Origin: an uncultured Clostridia bacterium
Lineage (GTDB): Bacteria; Bacillota; Clostridia; Christensenellales; UBA1242
Reading direction: 5' to 3'
DNA length: 21,382 nt
Assembly: GCA_944377765.1 (NCBI GenBank)
Contig: CALWFX010000039.1
Location: forward strand, 1 to 21,382
Below, piece by piece: positions 1 through 7,942 of the stretch. Every line of letters begins with the position of its first letter. Positions within the stretch are counted from its first letter, which is position 1. The position numbers and the translations under genes are program-made. The notes beneath the pieces were generated by a model, which saw nothing but the letters and a program-made list of their open reading frames with translations, made no database searches and had not been told where the DNA came from.

Positions 1-26
1 TTATAATATGATATACAAATATAAAA

Positions 27-1184
27 CTAATTGTTTGTTAAAACAATTTCTTCTTGACTATTCAGTGCCTCTTCAACAAGCATATCAATATCTAAAAATT
101 TCTCTTGATATTCTGCTTTTTTAATGGTTGGCTTAATTACTGGATATTTTGGCAAAAAGACTGTGCAACAATCTTCGTATGGCAAAATTGATGTTTCAAA
201 AGTTCCAATATTTTCAGCAATTTCAACAATATCTTCTTTATCAAAAGCAATCACAGGTCTAAACACTGGAAGAGAAACAACTGAATTTGTTACATTAATG
301 CTTTGCATTGTTTGGCTTGCAACCTGCCCAAGACTTTCCCCAGTTATTATTGCACCAAGTTCATTTTTATTACAAATCTTTTCTGCAATTCTCATCATGA
401 TGCGACGCATTATTGTTATCATATATTCTGGGTCACAATTCATGTGAATTTGCTCTTGAATTTTAGTGAAAGAAACGATATGTAATTTAATTTCATCACA
501 ATACTTACAAAGTTTTTTACCAAGTGTGATAACTTTTTCTTTCGCTTGTTCACTTGTGTATGGATATGAATGGAAATGAACTGCTTCAAGTTTAAGCCCA
601 CGCTTTGCCATTAAATATCCAGCCACAGGACTATCTATTCCCCCAGAAAGCAACAAAAGAGCCTTGCCAGCAGAGCCCAGCGGCAAACCGCCTGCACATT
701 TAATAGTTTCATAATATATGTAACAAAGGTTATTAAATCTGACTTCAACATTGATATAAGTTTTTGGAGTGTGTAAATCGACCTGAGCATCCTTATTATT
801 TTCCAATACCACCCCGCCCAACTGTTTTTCCAAATCCATTGAAGAAAGTGGAAATTTTTTATCTGCTCTTTTAGCATTAATTCTGAATGTGCCTGAAATT
901 TTTATTTGCGAAACATAGTTAAAAATTTCTTCTACATCAGCACTAAGTTCTGTTGCCTTTGAAACTCCAATAAGCCCAAACACAGTTGTTAATTTGTTTA
1001 CAATTAAATCTTCTTCAAATTCGTCGTAGTCACTAATAATAATTCTACCCATTGGAAAAGTCAATTTAAAATTAAATTCAGAAAGTTTATATTTTATATT
1101 ATCTATAAGAAGATTTTCAAAATCTTTTTTGTTTTTACCCTTTAAAAAAAGTTCCCCAAATTTTAACAACAAAACTTTTTTCAT
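27..1184 (-). CDS. thiI: tRNA 4-thiouridine synthase ThiI (short form)
   Basis: This is probably the tRNA sulfurtransferase that makes 4-thiouridine at position 8 of tRNAs and can also feed sulfur to thiazole synthesis. The 385-residue protein has a ferredoxin-like/THUMP N-terminal half and then the adenylating PP-loop SGGIDSP at about residues 180-186. GESLGQVASQT follows at about 282-292, and DCCTVF near 338-343 holds a cysteine expected to carry sulfur. The extra C-terminal rhodanese domain of E. coli ThiI is absent, as is usual in Bacillus-type enzymes, which rely on a dedicated cysteine desulfurase. That partner gene lies directly upstream: its stop codon and this ATG share one base (TAATG). 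The AAGGAGAG ribosome binding site lies inside the upstream gene. It is the last visible gene of the T-box-controlled pheS operon. Confidence 0.95.
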   Translation of the reverse strand: MKKVLLLKFGELFLKGKNKKDFENLLIDNIKYKLSEFNFKLTFPMGRIIISDYDEFEEDLIVNKLTTVFGLIGVSKATELSADVEEIFNYVSQIKISGTFRINAKRADKKFPLSSMDLEKQLGGVVLENNKDAQVDLHTPKTYINVEVRFNNLCYIYYETIKCAGGLPLGSAGKALLLLSGGIDSPVAGYLMAKRGLKLEAVHFHSYPYTSEQAKEKVITLGKKLCKYCDEIKLHIVSFTKIQEQIHMNCDPEYMITIMRRIMMRIAEKICNKNELGAIITGESLGQVASQTMQSINVTNSVVSLPVFRPVIAFDKEDIVEIAENIGTFETSILPYEDCCTVFLPKYPVIKPTIKKAEYQEKFLDIDMLVEEALNSQEEIVLTNN

Positions 1185-2305
1185 TAACTCACTCTCTCCT
1201 TAATATCTTTATAAACTTCAGCAATAATATTTGTTGCTTCTTCAATTTCTCTTTCTGTCATATACGCATTAAAACTTATGCGACAACTTGAAATGATATT
1301 ATCTTTATTTATCCCAATTTCTTGCAAAATTCTGTTGCCTGCCTTTTTTGCCGAACATGCACTTCCAAGTCCAACAATAACACCTTTTTCCGCAAGTGCA
1401 TGAAGCATGGTTTCCCCTTTAACCCCATGAAAAACCAAAACTTCAATATATGGGGAACCATGAAAATCTAAAATATCAATTCCTTCTATTCCAGTTAATT
1501 TTTCATTAAATAAAGATTTTAGTTTACTTACATACTCAAAATTCTTTTTAACATCAATTTTTTCGATTGCGGTTGCCATTGCCATAATTCCAGCAACATT
1601 TTCTGTGCCAGAACGAAGCCCATATTCCTGACCACCGCCATCAACAATATTTTTTATATAACTAAGTTTTCTTACATACAATCCACCCACACCTTTTGGC
1701 CCATGGAATTTGTGAGCACTAAAAGTGAGCATATCAATTTTTAAATTTTCAACAGAAAAAGGAATTTTCATGAAGCCTTGAACAGCGTCAACATGAAGAA
1801 GTGCCTTAGGCGAATATTTTTCTCTTAAAGCGGAAATTTGTTTAATATCATTTATCGCCCCGGTTTCATTGCTGACAAGCATGCAACTTATAAGCCTAAC
1901 ATTTTGATTTAATTTGCTTTCTAAATCTGCTAAGTCAATTTTGCCAGTTTTGTCCAATTTACAAAAAATAATTTTTTTGCCATTTAATTCTAAATTTTTA
2001 GCAACATTGAAAACTGAAGGATGTTCGCCATTTGAAAAAATATATTCAAAATTACCATTTCTAACAGCACCCTTAATTGCCAAATTGTTACTTTCTGTTG
2101 CTCCGCCTGTGAAAATCACAGTCCCTTCTGTTGCGCCTAATTTTTTTAAGATAAGTTTGCGAACACCTTCAAGTTTTTCATGAACAAAGGCACTTTGCCT
2201 TGAAACTGCGGATGGATTATAAAATTCTTCGCAGGCAAAATGAGAATATGTTTCCACACATTCTTTAAACATTTTTGTTGTTCCTGCATTATCAAGAAAA
2301 ATCAT
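1184..2305 (-). CDS. Cysteine desulfurase (NifS/IscS family), likely ThiI partner
   Basis: This PLP enzyme removes sulfur from cysteine to give alanine and an enzyme persulfide. The 373-residue protein has the expected order of motifs: a GGATESNN loop near 67-74, His95 in NGEHPS, the PLP lysine in SAHKFHGPKG (Lys199), RSGTENVAG near 231-239, and the catalytic cysteine in GLGSACSAK (Cys317). The GSAC loop is short, as in NifS/IscS rather than SufS. Placement immediately before thiI, with a one-base overlap, points to sulfur transfer to ThiI, as for B. subtilis NifZ and ThiI. The start follows an AAGGATG ribosome binding site, and only 22 bp separate it from pheT, so it is almost certainly cotranscribed with pheST. 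Whether it also serves iron-sulfur assembly cannot be read from the sequence. Confidence 0.94.
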   Translation of the reverse strand: MIFLDNAGTTKMFKECVETYSHFACEEFYNPSAVSRQSAFVHEKLEGVRKLILKKLGATEGTVIFTGGATESNNLAIKGAVRNGNFEYIFSNGEHPSVFNVAKNLELNGKKIIFCKLDKTGKIDLADLESKLNQNVRLISCMLVSNETGAINDIKQISALREKYSPKALLHVDAVQGFMKIPFSVENLKIDMLTFSAHKFHGPKGVGGLYVRKLSYIKNIVDGGGQEYGLRSGTENVAGIMAMATAIEKIDVKKNFEYVSKLKSLFNEKLTGIEGIDILDFHGSPYIEVLVFHGVKGETMLHALAEKGVIVGLGSACSAKKAGNRILQEIGINKDNIISSCRISFNAYMTEREIEEATNIIAEVYKDIKERVS

Positions 2306-2327
2306 ATCTACATCCTTATTTTATATT

Positions 2328-4727
2328 TTAAACGCGCAATTTTGCATGATATCTAAACTCAAGGCCCTTCAAAACCTTATTTATAACTGCGTTAATTTCT
2401 TCAGAAGTCAAAGTTTTTTCTTCGCTCATCAAACGAATTTTATATGCCAAACTCTTCTTATTTTCCCCAAGTTGTTCACTTCTGTAAACATCGAAGAGTT
2501 CTACACTATCAAAAATCTTACCGCAAGCAGATTTAATTGCATGGGTCAAATCTGCGTTTGTTACGCTTTCATCAACCACAATTGCAATATCCCTTTCAAC
2601 AACTGGGAATTTTGATATCTCTTTAACTGCAAACTTCTTTTCAGGAAGTGAAGCAAGGTAGTCAGTGTCTAATTCGGCATAATAAACATCATGATTAATG
2701 TCGTAATTTTTCAAAACTTTCTTGTGAATTTTTCCAAAATATCCAATCTTTTTGCCATCTTTTGCAATTATATCCGCACTTACACCACTGTGAAGATATG
2801 GTTCAGTTGACCTTTCAAGAGTATATTCACAAGAAGTTGTTATTAATAAATTTTCAACAACATTTTTAAGCATAAAGAAGTCATAACCATCTTCACAAAC
2901 AGCAATAGACAACCTGTTATTTTCAATAGGCAATTCTTTAAGTGGTAATTCTTTTGGTAAATATACCCTGCCTGTTTCAAAAAATCTTAAATCTTTATTG
3001 CCAACTGACAAATTAAATTTTATGTCAAGCATAAGTGCATGAGCCATAACAGTTCTCACAGTGGATAATTCTTCGCTGATTGGGTTTGCAATTTTGATGA
3101 CATTTTTTCTTTCGTCATTAATTAAAAGTTTTTCGCAAGCAGTGCCAGAATATAATGAATAATTCAAAGTTTCATAGAAACCATCATCAACAAGTTGATT
3201 TTTGAGTATATTTTCAAGCACAAGTCTTGGTTCATAAGCACCAACTGTTACAGAAGAGTTTTCAAATGCAACTCCATCAACATTATTATAAACATCATAT
3301 CCATAAATTCTTATTAATTCTTCAGCCAAATCATTATCGCACTCTAAATCTTCTCTATATGATGGAACATGACATGTTAATTTATCACCATTTAAAGTTG
3401 ATTTTACCCCCAAACTGTTCAATATTTGAAGAACTCTATCTCCGTCAATTTTAACTCCAAGAATTTTATCAATTTTAGAAATAGAGCCATAGATAACTCT
3501 TTCTTTTTCTTCTTTATTTTTGCAAACATCAATTATACCACTAACAATATCTCCACAATTTAAGGTTGAAACCAAATTTAATGCTCTTTTAATGGCTTTG
3601 ATTGGAGTTGATAAATACACACCCTTTGAATAACGCAGAGAAGAATCTGTCATAACGCCAATTTTTCTGCTGGTCAAGCGCACACTTTTAAGGTCAAAAA
3701 CTGCACATTCAAAAACAGTTTTTGTGGTTTCTTTTTGAACACAAGAATTTGTTCCACCAATAACACCCGCAATAACAACTGGTTTTTTGCTGTCAGCAAT
3801 AACCATATCGTCTTTGTTGAGTTTATATGTGTTGCCATTTAAAACAGCAATTTCTTCATCTTCTTTTGCCTGGCGAACAACAATTTTGTGTCCTTCCAAG
3901 TTATCGTAATCAAAAGCGTGCATAGGTTGACCTTGTTCAATTAAAACATAGTTTGTTATGTCAACAATTGTGTTAATAGGTTTAATTCCAACAGCATTAA
4001 GCCTTGCTCTAAGCCAAAGTGGAGAACGAGTAAGTTTTAAATTTTCAATATATGATGCCATATATCTTGGGCATTTATCAGTTTTTACATCAACTGAAAT
4101 ATAATCTTCCACTTTTTTATTTACAGTTTTATAGTCATAGCAAACATCTTTGAAAGGTTTATTATAAATTGCACACACTTCTCTTGCAATACCAATAACA
4201 CTGTTACAATCTGGACGATTTGGTGTGACATTTATATCAAAAATAACATCATTCAAAAGAAGAGCATCTTCAATTTTTGCACCAATTTTCATATCATTTG
4301 GCAAAATCAAAATGCCATTAACTCCACCACCTTCAATGTAGTTTTCATCAATGCCAATTTCTTCGCCAGAACAAAACATTCCCTCGCTTGGAACACCGCG
4401 AAAATTGGTAGGTTTAATTTTCACACCATTAACAAGGTCAGCGCCATCAAGAGATACAGGCACAACCGCACCTTCAAAAACATTTGTTGCAGATGTTATA
4501 ATTTGAACTTTTTTATCTCCAACATCAACCTGACAAACTTGCAATCTATCTGCTTCTGGATGTTTATCAATTTTAGTAATTTTGCCAACAAAAACATCAT
4601 GAAGATGTTCATTTTGATAAACAACTTCTTCAACTTCAAAGCCTGAAACTGAAAGTTTTGAAGCAAGTTCTTCTGCTTTAATGTCTATATCAACAAAATC
4701 TTTAAGCCAATTATAAGATATTTTCAT
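2328..4727 (-). CDS. pheT: Phenylalanyl-tRNA synthetase beta subunit
   Basis: This is the beta subunit of the alpha2-beta2 cytoplasmic enzyme that charges tRNA-Phe. The 799-residue length is normal. Domains in order are a B1 segment, an EMAP/tRNA-binding OB fold at about 40-150 (VFVGKITKIDKHPEADRL), the B3/B4 editing domain at about 200-400 (NAVGIKPINTIVDITNYV), a B5 domain at about 400-480, a synthetase-like core, and a C-terminal FDX-ACB anticodon-binding domain beginning near 705 (KFPVVERDIAIVVDE). The start follows TAGGAGAAAATT. An 82 bp spacer with imperfect repeats separates it from pheS, longer than usual for this gene pair, but no clear terminator or promoter is visible there. Confidence 0.97.
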   Translation of the reverse strand: MKISYNWLKDFVDIDIKAEELASKLSVSGFEVEEVVYQNEHLHDVFVGKITKIDKHPEADRLQVCQVDVGDKKVQIITSATNVFEGAVVPVSLDGADLVNGVKIKPTNFRGVPSEGMFCSGEEIGIDENYIEGGGVNGILILPNDMKIGAKIEDALLLNDVIFDINVTPNRPDCNSVIGIAREVCAIYNKPFKDVCYDYKTVNKKVEDYISVDVKTDKCPRYMASYIENLKLTRSPLWLRARLNAVGIKPINTIVDITNYVLIEQGQPMHAFDYDNLEGHKIVVRQAKEDEEIAVLNGNTYKLNKDDMVIADSKKPVVIAGVIGGTNSCVQKETTKTVFECAVFDLKSVRLTSRKIGVMTDSSLRYSKGVYLSTPIKAIKRALNLVSTLNCGDIVSGIIDVCKNKEEKERVIYGSISKIDKILGVKIDGDRVLQILNSLGVKSTLNGDKLTCHVPSYREDLECDNDLAEELIRIYGYDVYNNVDGVAFENSSVTVGAYEPRLVLENILKNQLVDDGFYETLNYSLYSGTACEKLLINDERKNVIKIANPISEELSTVRTVMAHALMLDIKFNLSVGNKDLRFFETGRVYLPKELPLKELPIENNRLSIAVCEDGYDFFMLKNVVENLLITTSCEYTLERSTEPYLHSGVSADIIAKDGKKIGYFGKIHKKVLKNYDINHDVYYAELDTDYLASLPEKKFAVKEISKFPVVERDIAIVVDESVTNADLTHAIKSACGKIFDSVELFDVYRSEQLGENKKSLAYKIRLMSEEKTLTSEEINAVINKVLKGLEFRYHAKLRV

Positions 4728-4751
4728 AATTTTCTCCTATATATTAATTTT

Positions 4752-4798
4752 TGCATATTACACAATATATAGTGTATTACGCATTGCATACTACCACA
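4752..4798. repeat. Imperfect repeats in the pheS-pheT spacer
   Basis: The spacer carries two related copies of a motif, TTGCATATTACACA from 4752 and TTGCATACTACCACA at 4784-4798. Between them an inverted repeat (TATTACAC with AGTGTATTA) can fold into a hairpin of about eight pairs with one mismatch. No U-tract follows, so it is not a convincing terminator. It may be an RNA processing or stability element, or just AT-rich spacer. Confidence 0.4.
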
Positions 4799-4809
4799 TA
4801 ATACAATTT

Positions 4810-5829
4810 TTATCGCATTTGTTTCAAAAATCTTAAATCATTTCTGTAAAGATATTTGATGTTAGGAATTTTATTTGTAACCATAACGCTTCTATCAATT
4901 CCTGGGCCAAAGGCAAATCCAGAATATTTTTTGCTGTCAATTCCAGACATTTCCAAAACTTTTGGATTAACAACGCCTGCACCAAACACTTCTGAAAAAC
5001 CTGACCCCTTGCAAAGAGAACATCCTTTACCACCACACATTTGACAAGTTGCATCAATTTCAATTGAAGGTTCTGTGAATGGGAAATAGGAAGGTCTAAC
5101 TCTCATTTTAACATCTTCGCCAAACAATTTTTTAAGAATGACATCAATCATTTTCATTAAATCTTTAAGTCCAATATTTTCATCCACAACAAGTGCTTCA
5201 AACTGATTAAAGATTGGAGAATGTGAACTGTCATCATCATTTCTATAAACTCTTCCCGGACAAACAATTTTAAATGGTGGTTTCATTTTTTCCATTGCAT
5301 GAACTTGCATATTTGATGTTTGAGTTCTAAGCACAATATTATCTGAAATATACAAAGAGTCTTGCATATCGCGTGCCGGATGGTTTTTAGGAACATTTAA
5401 GGCTTCGAAATTATAATAATCTGTGTCAATTTCTGGACCTTGAATGACTGTAAAACCCATTGCAACACATATATCCATAAACTTATTGTTAAACTTTGTA
5501 AGTGGATGCAATGCCCCTTTTTTCACACCTTTACTTGGCATTGTGATATCAACTTTTTCTTTTTCCATTTCTTTTTCAAGGGCTTCTTCTTCTAAAATTG
5601 CTAGTTTTTCACTTAACGCTTTTTCTAAGTTTTCTCTAACAACATTGGCAAGCATACCAACAGTTTTTCTTTCTTCTGCTGGAATTTCTTTCATGTTTCT
5701 TAAAATGGCAGTAAGTTCCCCTTGCTTTCCCAAAAATTTAACTCTAATTTCATCTAATTCTTTAAGGTTATCACATTTTTCAATTTGTTCTTTTCCATTT
5801 TGTAAAATTAAATCAAGTTTTTCTTTCAT
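4810..5829 (-). CDS. pheS: Phenylalanyl-tRNA synthetase alpha subunit
   Basis: This is the catalytic alpha subunit of phenylalanyl-tRNA synthetase, class II. The 339-residue length is typical. It has an N-terminal coiled-coil arm for tRNA binding (about 1-90), GALHPLTKF as motif 1 near 108-116, motif 2 around CPGRVYRNDDDSSHSPIFNQ (near 190-210), and motif 3 GFAFGPGIDR near 306-315. A cysteine cluster, CQMCGGKGCSLC, lies near 262-273 and matches the metal-site-like segment of many bacterial PheS proteins. The ATG follows AAGGAGAATGTT, and the ribosome binding site starts directly after the T-box terminator U-tract. It is the first gene of the pheS-pheT-iscS-thiI operon. Confidence 0.97.
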   Translation of the reverse strand: MKEKLDLILQNGKEQIEKCDNLKELDEIRVKFLGKQGELTAILRNMKEIPAEERKTVGMLANVVRENLEKALSEKLAILEEEALEKEMEKEKVDITMPSKGVKKGALHPLTKFNNKFMDICVAMGFTVIQGPEIDTDYYNFEALNVPKNHPARDMQDSLYISDNIVLRTQTSNMQVHAMEKMKPPFKIVCPGRVYRNDDDSSHSPIFNQFEALVVDENIGLKDLMKMIDVILKKLFGEDVKMRVRPSYFPFTEPSIEIDATCQMCGGKGCSLCKGSGFSEVFGAGVVNPKVLEMSGIDSKKYSGFAFGPGIDRSVMVTNKIPNIKYLYRNDLRFLKQMR

Positions 5830-5841
5830 AACATTCTCCTT

Positions 5842-5876
5842 AAAAAAATAAATCGCCCTAAATTATTAGGACGATT
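5842..5876 (-). terminator. T-box conditional terminator
   Basis: On the minus strand AATCGTCCTAA (5876-5866) pairs with TTAGGGCGATT (5861-5851), closing a short loop and followed by TATTTTTTT (5850-5842). It is expected to be replaced by the antiterminator formed with the T-box sequence. The pheS ribosome binding site starts at the next base. Confidence 0.92.
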
Positions 5877-6085
5877 AATAAAACCGTGGTACCACCTAAC
5901 TTTATGCAAAATGCACCTTATTATAGCAATTACGCCTGCTAACGCGACAAATCCTACACAAAATAACTTCTTCAAATTTGCAACTAGAAAGTGAATTCTT
6001 TATGGTATTTCTATCTCTTTTCAGCACCCGAGACTCTCTGTAAGAAATTTAACCACAAATACTGGTCTTTCATCATCGTTTTTAC
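5842..6085 (-). promoter_or_regulatory. T-box riboswitch, Phe specifier
   Basis: The leader between the promoter and pheS is a T-box that senses uncharged tRNA-Phe. The invariant T-box sequence AGGTGGTACCACGG lies at 5897-5884. Upstream are Stem I elements, including AGAGAGTCTCGGGTGCTG (about 6040-6023), which resembles the distal loop, and AAGAATTCAC at 6000-5991. The latter carries TTC at 5995-5993, a phenylalanine codon that fits as specifier. The T-box lies just before a strong terminator, so the expected logic is antitermination when uncharged tRNA-Phe binds. The specifier is assigned from position and agreement with the downstream gene; the fold was not computed. Confidence 0.95.
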
Positions 6086-6091
6086 ATTTCG

Positions 6092-6120
6092 ATTATAAAC
6101 ATTTAATAAAACTTTGTCAA
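6092..6120 (-). promoter_or_regulatory. Consensus sigma-A promoter of the pheS operon
   Basis: TTGACA at 6120-6115, a 17-base spacer and TATAAT at 6097-6092 match the sigma-A consensus exactly. The predicted transcript start is near 6085, giving a leader of about 256 nt before pheS, a normal length for a T-box. Confidence 0.9.
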
Positions 6121-6134
6121 GCATTTATATTAAT

Positions 6135-6163
6135 TTTACATATAATTATTTATATGGTAAAAT
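6135..6163 (+). promoter_or_regulatory. Candidate promoter, leaderless start for the RluA-type gene
   Basis: TTTACA at 6135-6140, a 17-base spacer and TAAAAT at 6158-6163 form a reasonable sigma-A promoter. The start codon at 6170 lies seven bases after the -10 box, where transcription itself would begin. No ribosome binding site precedes the ATG, which fits a leaderless message. Confidence 0.55.
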
Positions 6164-6169
6164 ATTGCC

Positions 6170-7039
6170 ATGAAATACTATGAAATCATCGTTAAAAATC
6201 TGATACAACAAGAAAAAGTTTATAATTTTCTTAAAAGCAGTAACTTTTCTGAGCATTATATTAAAGCATTAAGAAACACTCCTAATGCAATTTTAATCAA
6301 CAATAAAACTGCAATAATTAAAGATTTTATTAAAAATGGCGATAGTTTAAAAATTTCAAACAATCCTTTTAAGAAAACAGATATAAAACTTATTGACAGT
6401 CCCCTTGAAATTGTGTATGAAGATGAAAGTGTTTTGCTTGTAAACAAACCATCCTTGCTTGCCACAATGCCATCGCGTTCTCATTATGATAAAAACTTGG
6501 CTGGTATGATATGTAATTATATGGCAATTAAAGACGATAACTATACCTTGCGTGTTTTTAATCGCCTTGACAAAGAAGCATCAGGGCTTATTTTAGTTTC
6601 CAAAGATGCAATTTCACATCAAAGGATAAATAGCATAGAAAAAGAATATCATGCCATATGCCATGGAAATATTTTGAAAACAGAAGTTGTTGACAAGCCT
6701 ATTTTGACAATTAATAATTTTGGCATTAATGAGATGAAAAGAATATGTTCTCCGCTTGGACAAAGTGCAAAAACAACCTTTATTCCAATCAAACAATTAA
6801 AAGATAAAACACTTGTTAAGGTTAAGATATATAAAGGAAGAACTCATCAAATACGCCTTCATGCATCCTATATATCTCACAGCCTTATTGGCGACCAAAT
6901 TTATGGCGATAAAGATGAATATACTCACGCATTTTTATGTTTAAAAAAATTAAGTTTTCATAATGATATAACAAATAAAGATTATACTTTCGAAATTGAT
7001 TATCCTGACGATTTTAAAAATATATTAAACATAAATTAA
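6170..7039 (+). CDS. RluA-family 23S rRNA/tRNA pseudouridine synthase
   Basis: This enzyme isomerises uridine to pseudouridine in rRNA or tRNA. The 289-residue protein has an N-terminal S4-like RNA-binding segment (about 15-70) and then the catalytic domain with VYEDESVLLVNKPS near 82-95. The signature RVFNRLDKEASGL follows, with the catalytic aspartate at residue 134. RTHQIRLHASYISHSLIGD near 224-242 is the typical RluA C-terminal motif. The usual HRLD is NRLD here, a tolerated variant. Which uridines it targets (RluD-like or RluC-like) cannot be decided. It is monocistronic, divergent from the pheS T-box promoter, and has no Shine-Dalgarno sequence before its ATG. A hairpin terminator follows its stop directly. 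Confidence 0.9.
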   Translation: MKYYEIIVKNLIQQEKVYNFLKSSNFSEHYIKALRNTPNAILINNKTAIIKDFIKNGDSLKISNNPFKKTDIKLIDSPLEIVYEDESVLLVNKPSLLATMPSRSHYDKNLAGMICNYMAIKDDNYTLRVFNRLDKEASGLILVSKDAISHQRINSIEKEYHAICHGNILKTEVVDKPILTINNFGINEMKRICSPLGQSAKTTFIPIKQLKDKTLVKVKIYKGRTHQIRLHASYISHSLIGDQIYGDKDEYTHAFLCLKKLSFHNDITNKDYTFEIDYPDDFKNILNIN

Positions 7040-7070
7040 AAAAGACTTTCAAAAGAAAGCCTTTTTTGTT
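7039..7070. terminator. Probable bidirectional terminator
   Basis: AAAAAAGACTTTC, an AAAA loop and GAAAGCCTTTTTT form a hairpin flanked by A- and T-tracts on both sides. It can end the RluA-type transcript on the plus strand and the small 58-codon gene on the minus strand. The G/C core is only about five pairs with one A/C mismatch. Confidence 0.75.
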
Positions 7071-7076
7071 TGGGAA

Positions 7077-7253
7077 CTATTTACTTCTTTTAGAAGCCCC
7101 TTTGCAAGATTTTGAACCTTTTGCTTCTTTTGAAGCTTCTGCGTTTCTTGCACTAGAACTAGATGACTTAACAGATTTTGCTTCTTTTCCAGCTTCCATA
7201 TTAGAACTGTTTGAGCAACCTTTGCAAGCCTTCTCTTTCTTTTTACCGAACAT
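7077..7253 (-). CDS. Small Lys/Ser/Ala-rich protein with three cysteines, 58 aa
   Basis: I do not recognise this family. The start is well supported: GGGAGGT (7265-7259) lies five bases before the ATG, the strongest ribosome binding site in this part of the window, and the frame stays open to a stop placed just before a terminator. The protein begins MFGKKKEKACKGCSNSS. It continues with a low-complexity stretch in which KEAK occurs twice (about 23-26 and 42-45) around a run of five serines, and ends CKGASKRSK. CKG occurs near both ends, as CKGC at 10-13 and CKG at 50-52. It is strongly basic, likely unstructured, with no membrane segment or signal peptide. A 72-codon reading of the same DNA in another frame starts on an ATG inside this ribosome binding site and is less likely. 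Function is unknown; RNA, DNA or metal binding is only a guess. Confidence 0.75.
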   Translation of the reverse strand: MFGKKKEKACKGCSNSSNMEAGKEAKSVKSSSSSARNAEASKEAKGSKSCKGASKRSK

Positions 7254-7489
7254 AGTTTACCTCCCATTTTTCAAGGATGTTCTCCTTGTTAAATATATTG
7301 TTGTTAAAAATAACAAATTTATACATATAAAATAAATTTATTTAATGCATAAAATACATGGCAATAAAAGTTAATTAATTGGGATAAAGTAAACTGAAAT
7401 AAAAAATGATTTAATTTTCAAATTATTTGATTTTTATCATCCATAAATTTGCTTAAAACATGTTACTATTCGCTGTCCTTTTTAAGGCA
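7254..7489. other. Gene-free stretch with small hairpins upstream of the 58-codon gene
   Basis: About 236 bp carry no convincing gene. Two short perfect inverted repeats lie upstream of the 58-codon gene: CAAGGA-TGTTC-TCCTTG at 7272-7288 and TTGTTA-AAAA-TAACAA at 7301-7316. On the minus strand the first contains AAGGAG followed seven bases later by TTG and four more codons before TAA, so a five-codon leader is conceivable. A weak promoter-like pair, TTGCCA and TAAATT 18 bases apart, can be drawn on the minus strand near 7366-7337. The rest is featureless AT-rich DNA. Confidence 0.45.
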
Positions 7490-7527
7490 AAAACAAAACA
7501 AAAAAGCCTTAGTTTTCCTAAGGCTTT
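7490..7527 (-). terminator. Terminator of the polA-ruvX-DUF1292 operon
   Basis: On the minus strand AAAGCCTTAG (7527-7518) and CTAAGGCTTT (7512-7503) form a perfect ten-pair stem with a five-base loop, followed by TTGTTTTGTTTTT. It starts five bases after the DUF1292 stop codon. Confidence 0.93.
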
Positions 7528-7531
7528 AACA

Positions 7532-7930
7532 TTATTTACCTTCTTTCTTACCCTTTTTGGTGTCTTTCTTAGGCTTATTTGCCTCTTCAACAAGGTCATA
7601 ATACTCGTCAAAAATTTTAACAGCAATTGCTTCATCTGGTTCAACTCTAAGCATGCTTGGTTTAACAGTTTCATCAACAAAGAAAACAATTGCCTCATCA
7701 TCAGCAATATTTTCAATTTTGTCAATAGGTTTTAAAATAACATAAACCTTTTCGTTATAAGGAATAACAGCAACTTGTTCAAAAGATAATCTGTTTCCTT
7801 TATCATCTTCCAAAATGATTGGTTCAGTGTTATTTTCATCAAGAATAACATCTAAGATATCAAATTGGCTAATTTCCTTGTCAACTTCGTTTGAAAGTTC
7901 TTCGATTTTTTGAATTTTTTTCTTATCCAT
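7532..7930 (-). CDS. DUF1292 family protein (YrzB-like)
   Basis: This acidic cytoplasmic protein of 132 residues belongs to the Firmicutes DUF1292 family, whose function is unknown. The core at about 22-115 shows the family pattern: DVILDENNTEPIILEDDKGN, then FEQVAVIPYNEKVYVILKPI, then EAIVFFVDE and a C-terminal AVKIFDEYYDLVEE. A basic tail (KPKKDTKKGKKEGK) follows. In Bacillus and many Clostridia the same gene sits next to ruvX (yrrK-yrzB), and the same order is seen here with 12 bp between the genes, which supports both calls. The start follows AAGGGGAAAATT. A perfect terminator ends the operon just downstream. Confidence 0.85.
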   Translation of the reverse strand: MDKKKIQKIEELSNEVDKEISQFDILDVILDENNTEPIILEDDKGNRLSFEQVAVIPYNEKVYVILKPIDKIENIADDEAIVFFVDETVKPSMLRVEPDEAIAVKIFDEYYDLVEEANKPKKDTKKGKKEGK

Positions 7931-7942
7931 AATTTTCCCCTT

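Noticed and set aside
4833..5063. Alternative frames inside pheS, pheT, polA, portal and other long genes
   Set aside because: All overlap genes with clear family motifs, lack ribosome binding sites and show no recognisable domain.
7049..7267. A 72-codon minus-strand frame beginning MGGKLCSVKRKRR
   Set aside because: Its ATG lies directly in front of and overlaps the GGGAGGT ribosome binding site of the 58-codon gene in another frame, and it has no ribosome binding site at a suitable distance of its own.
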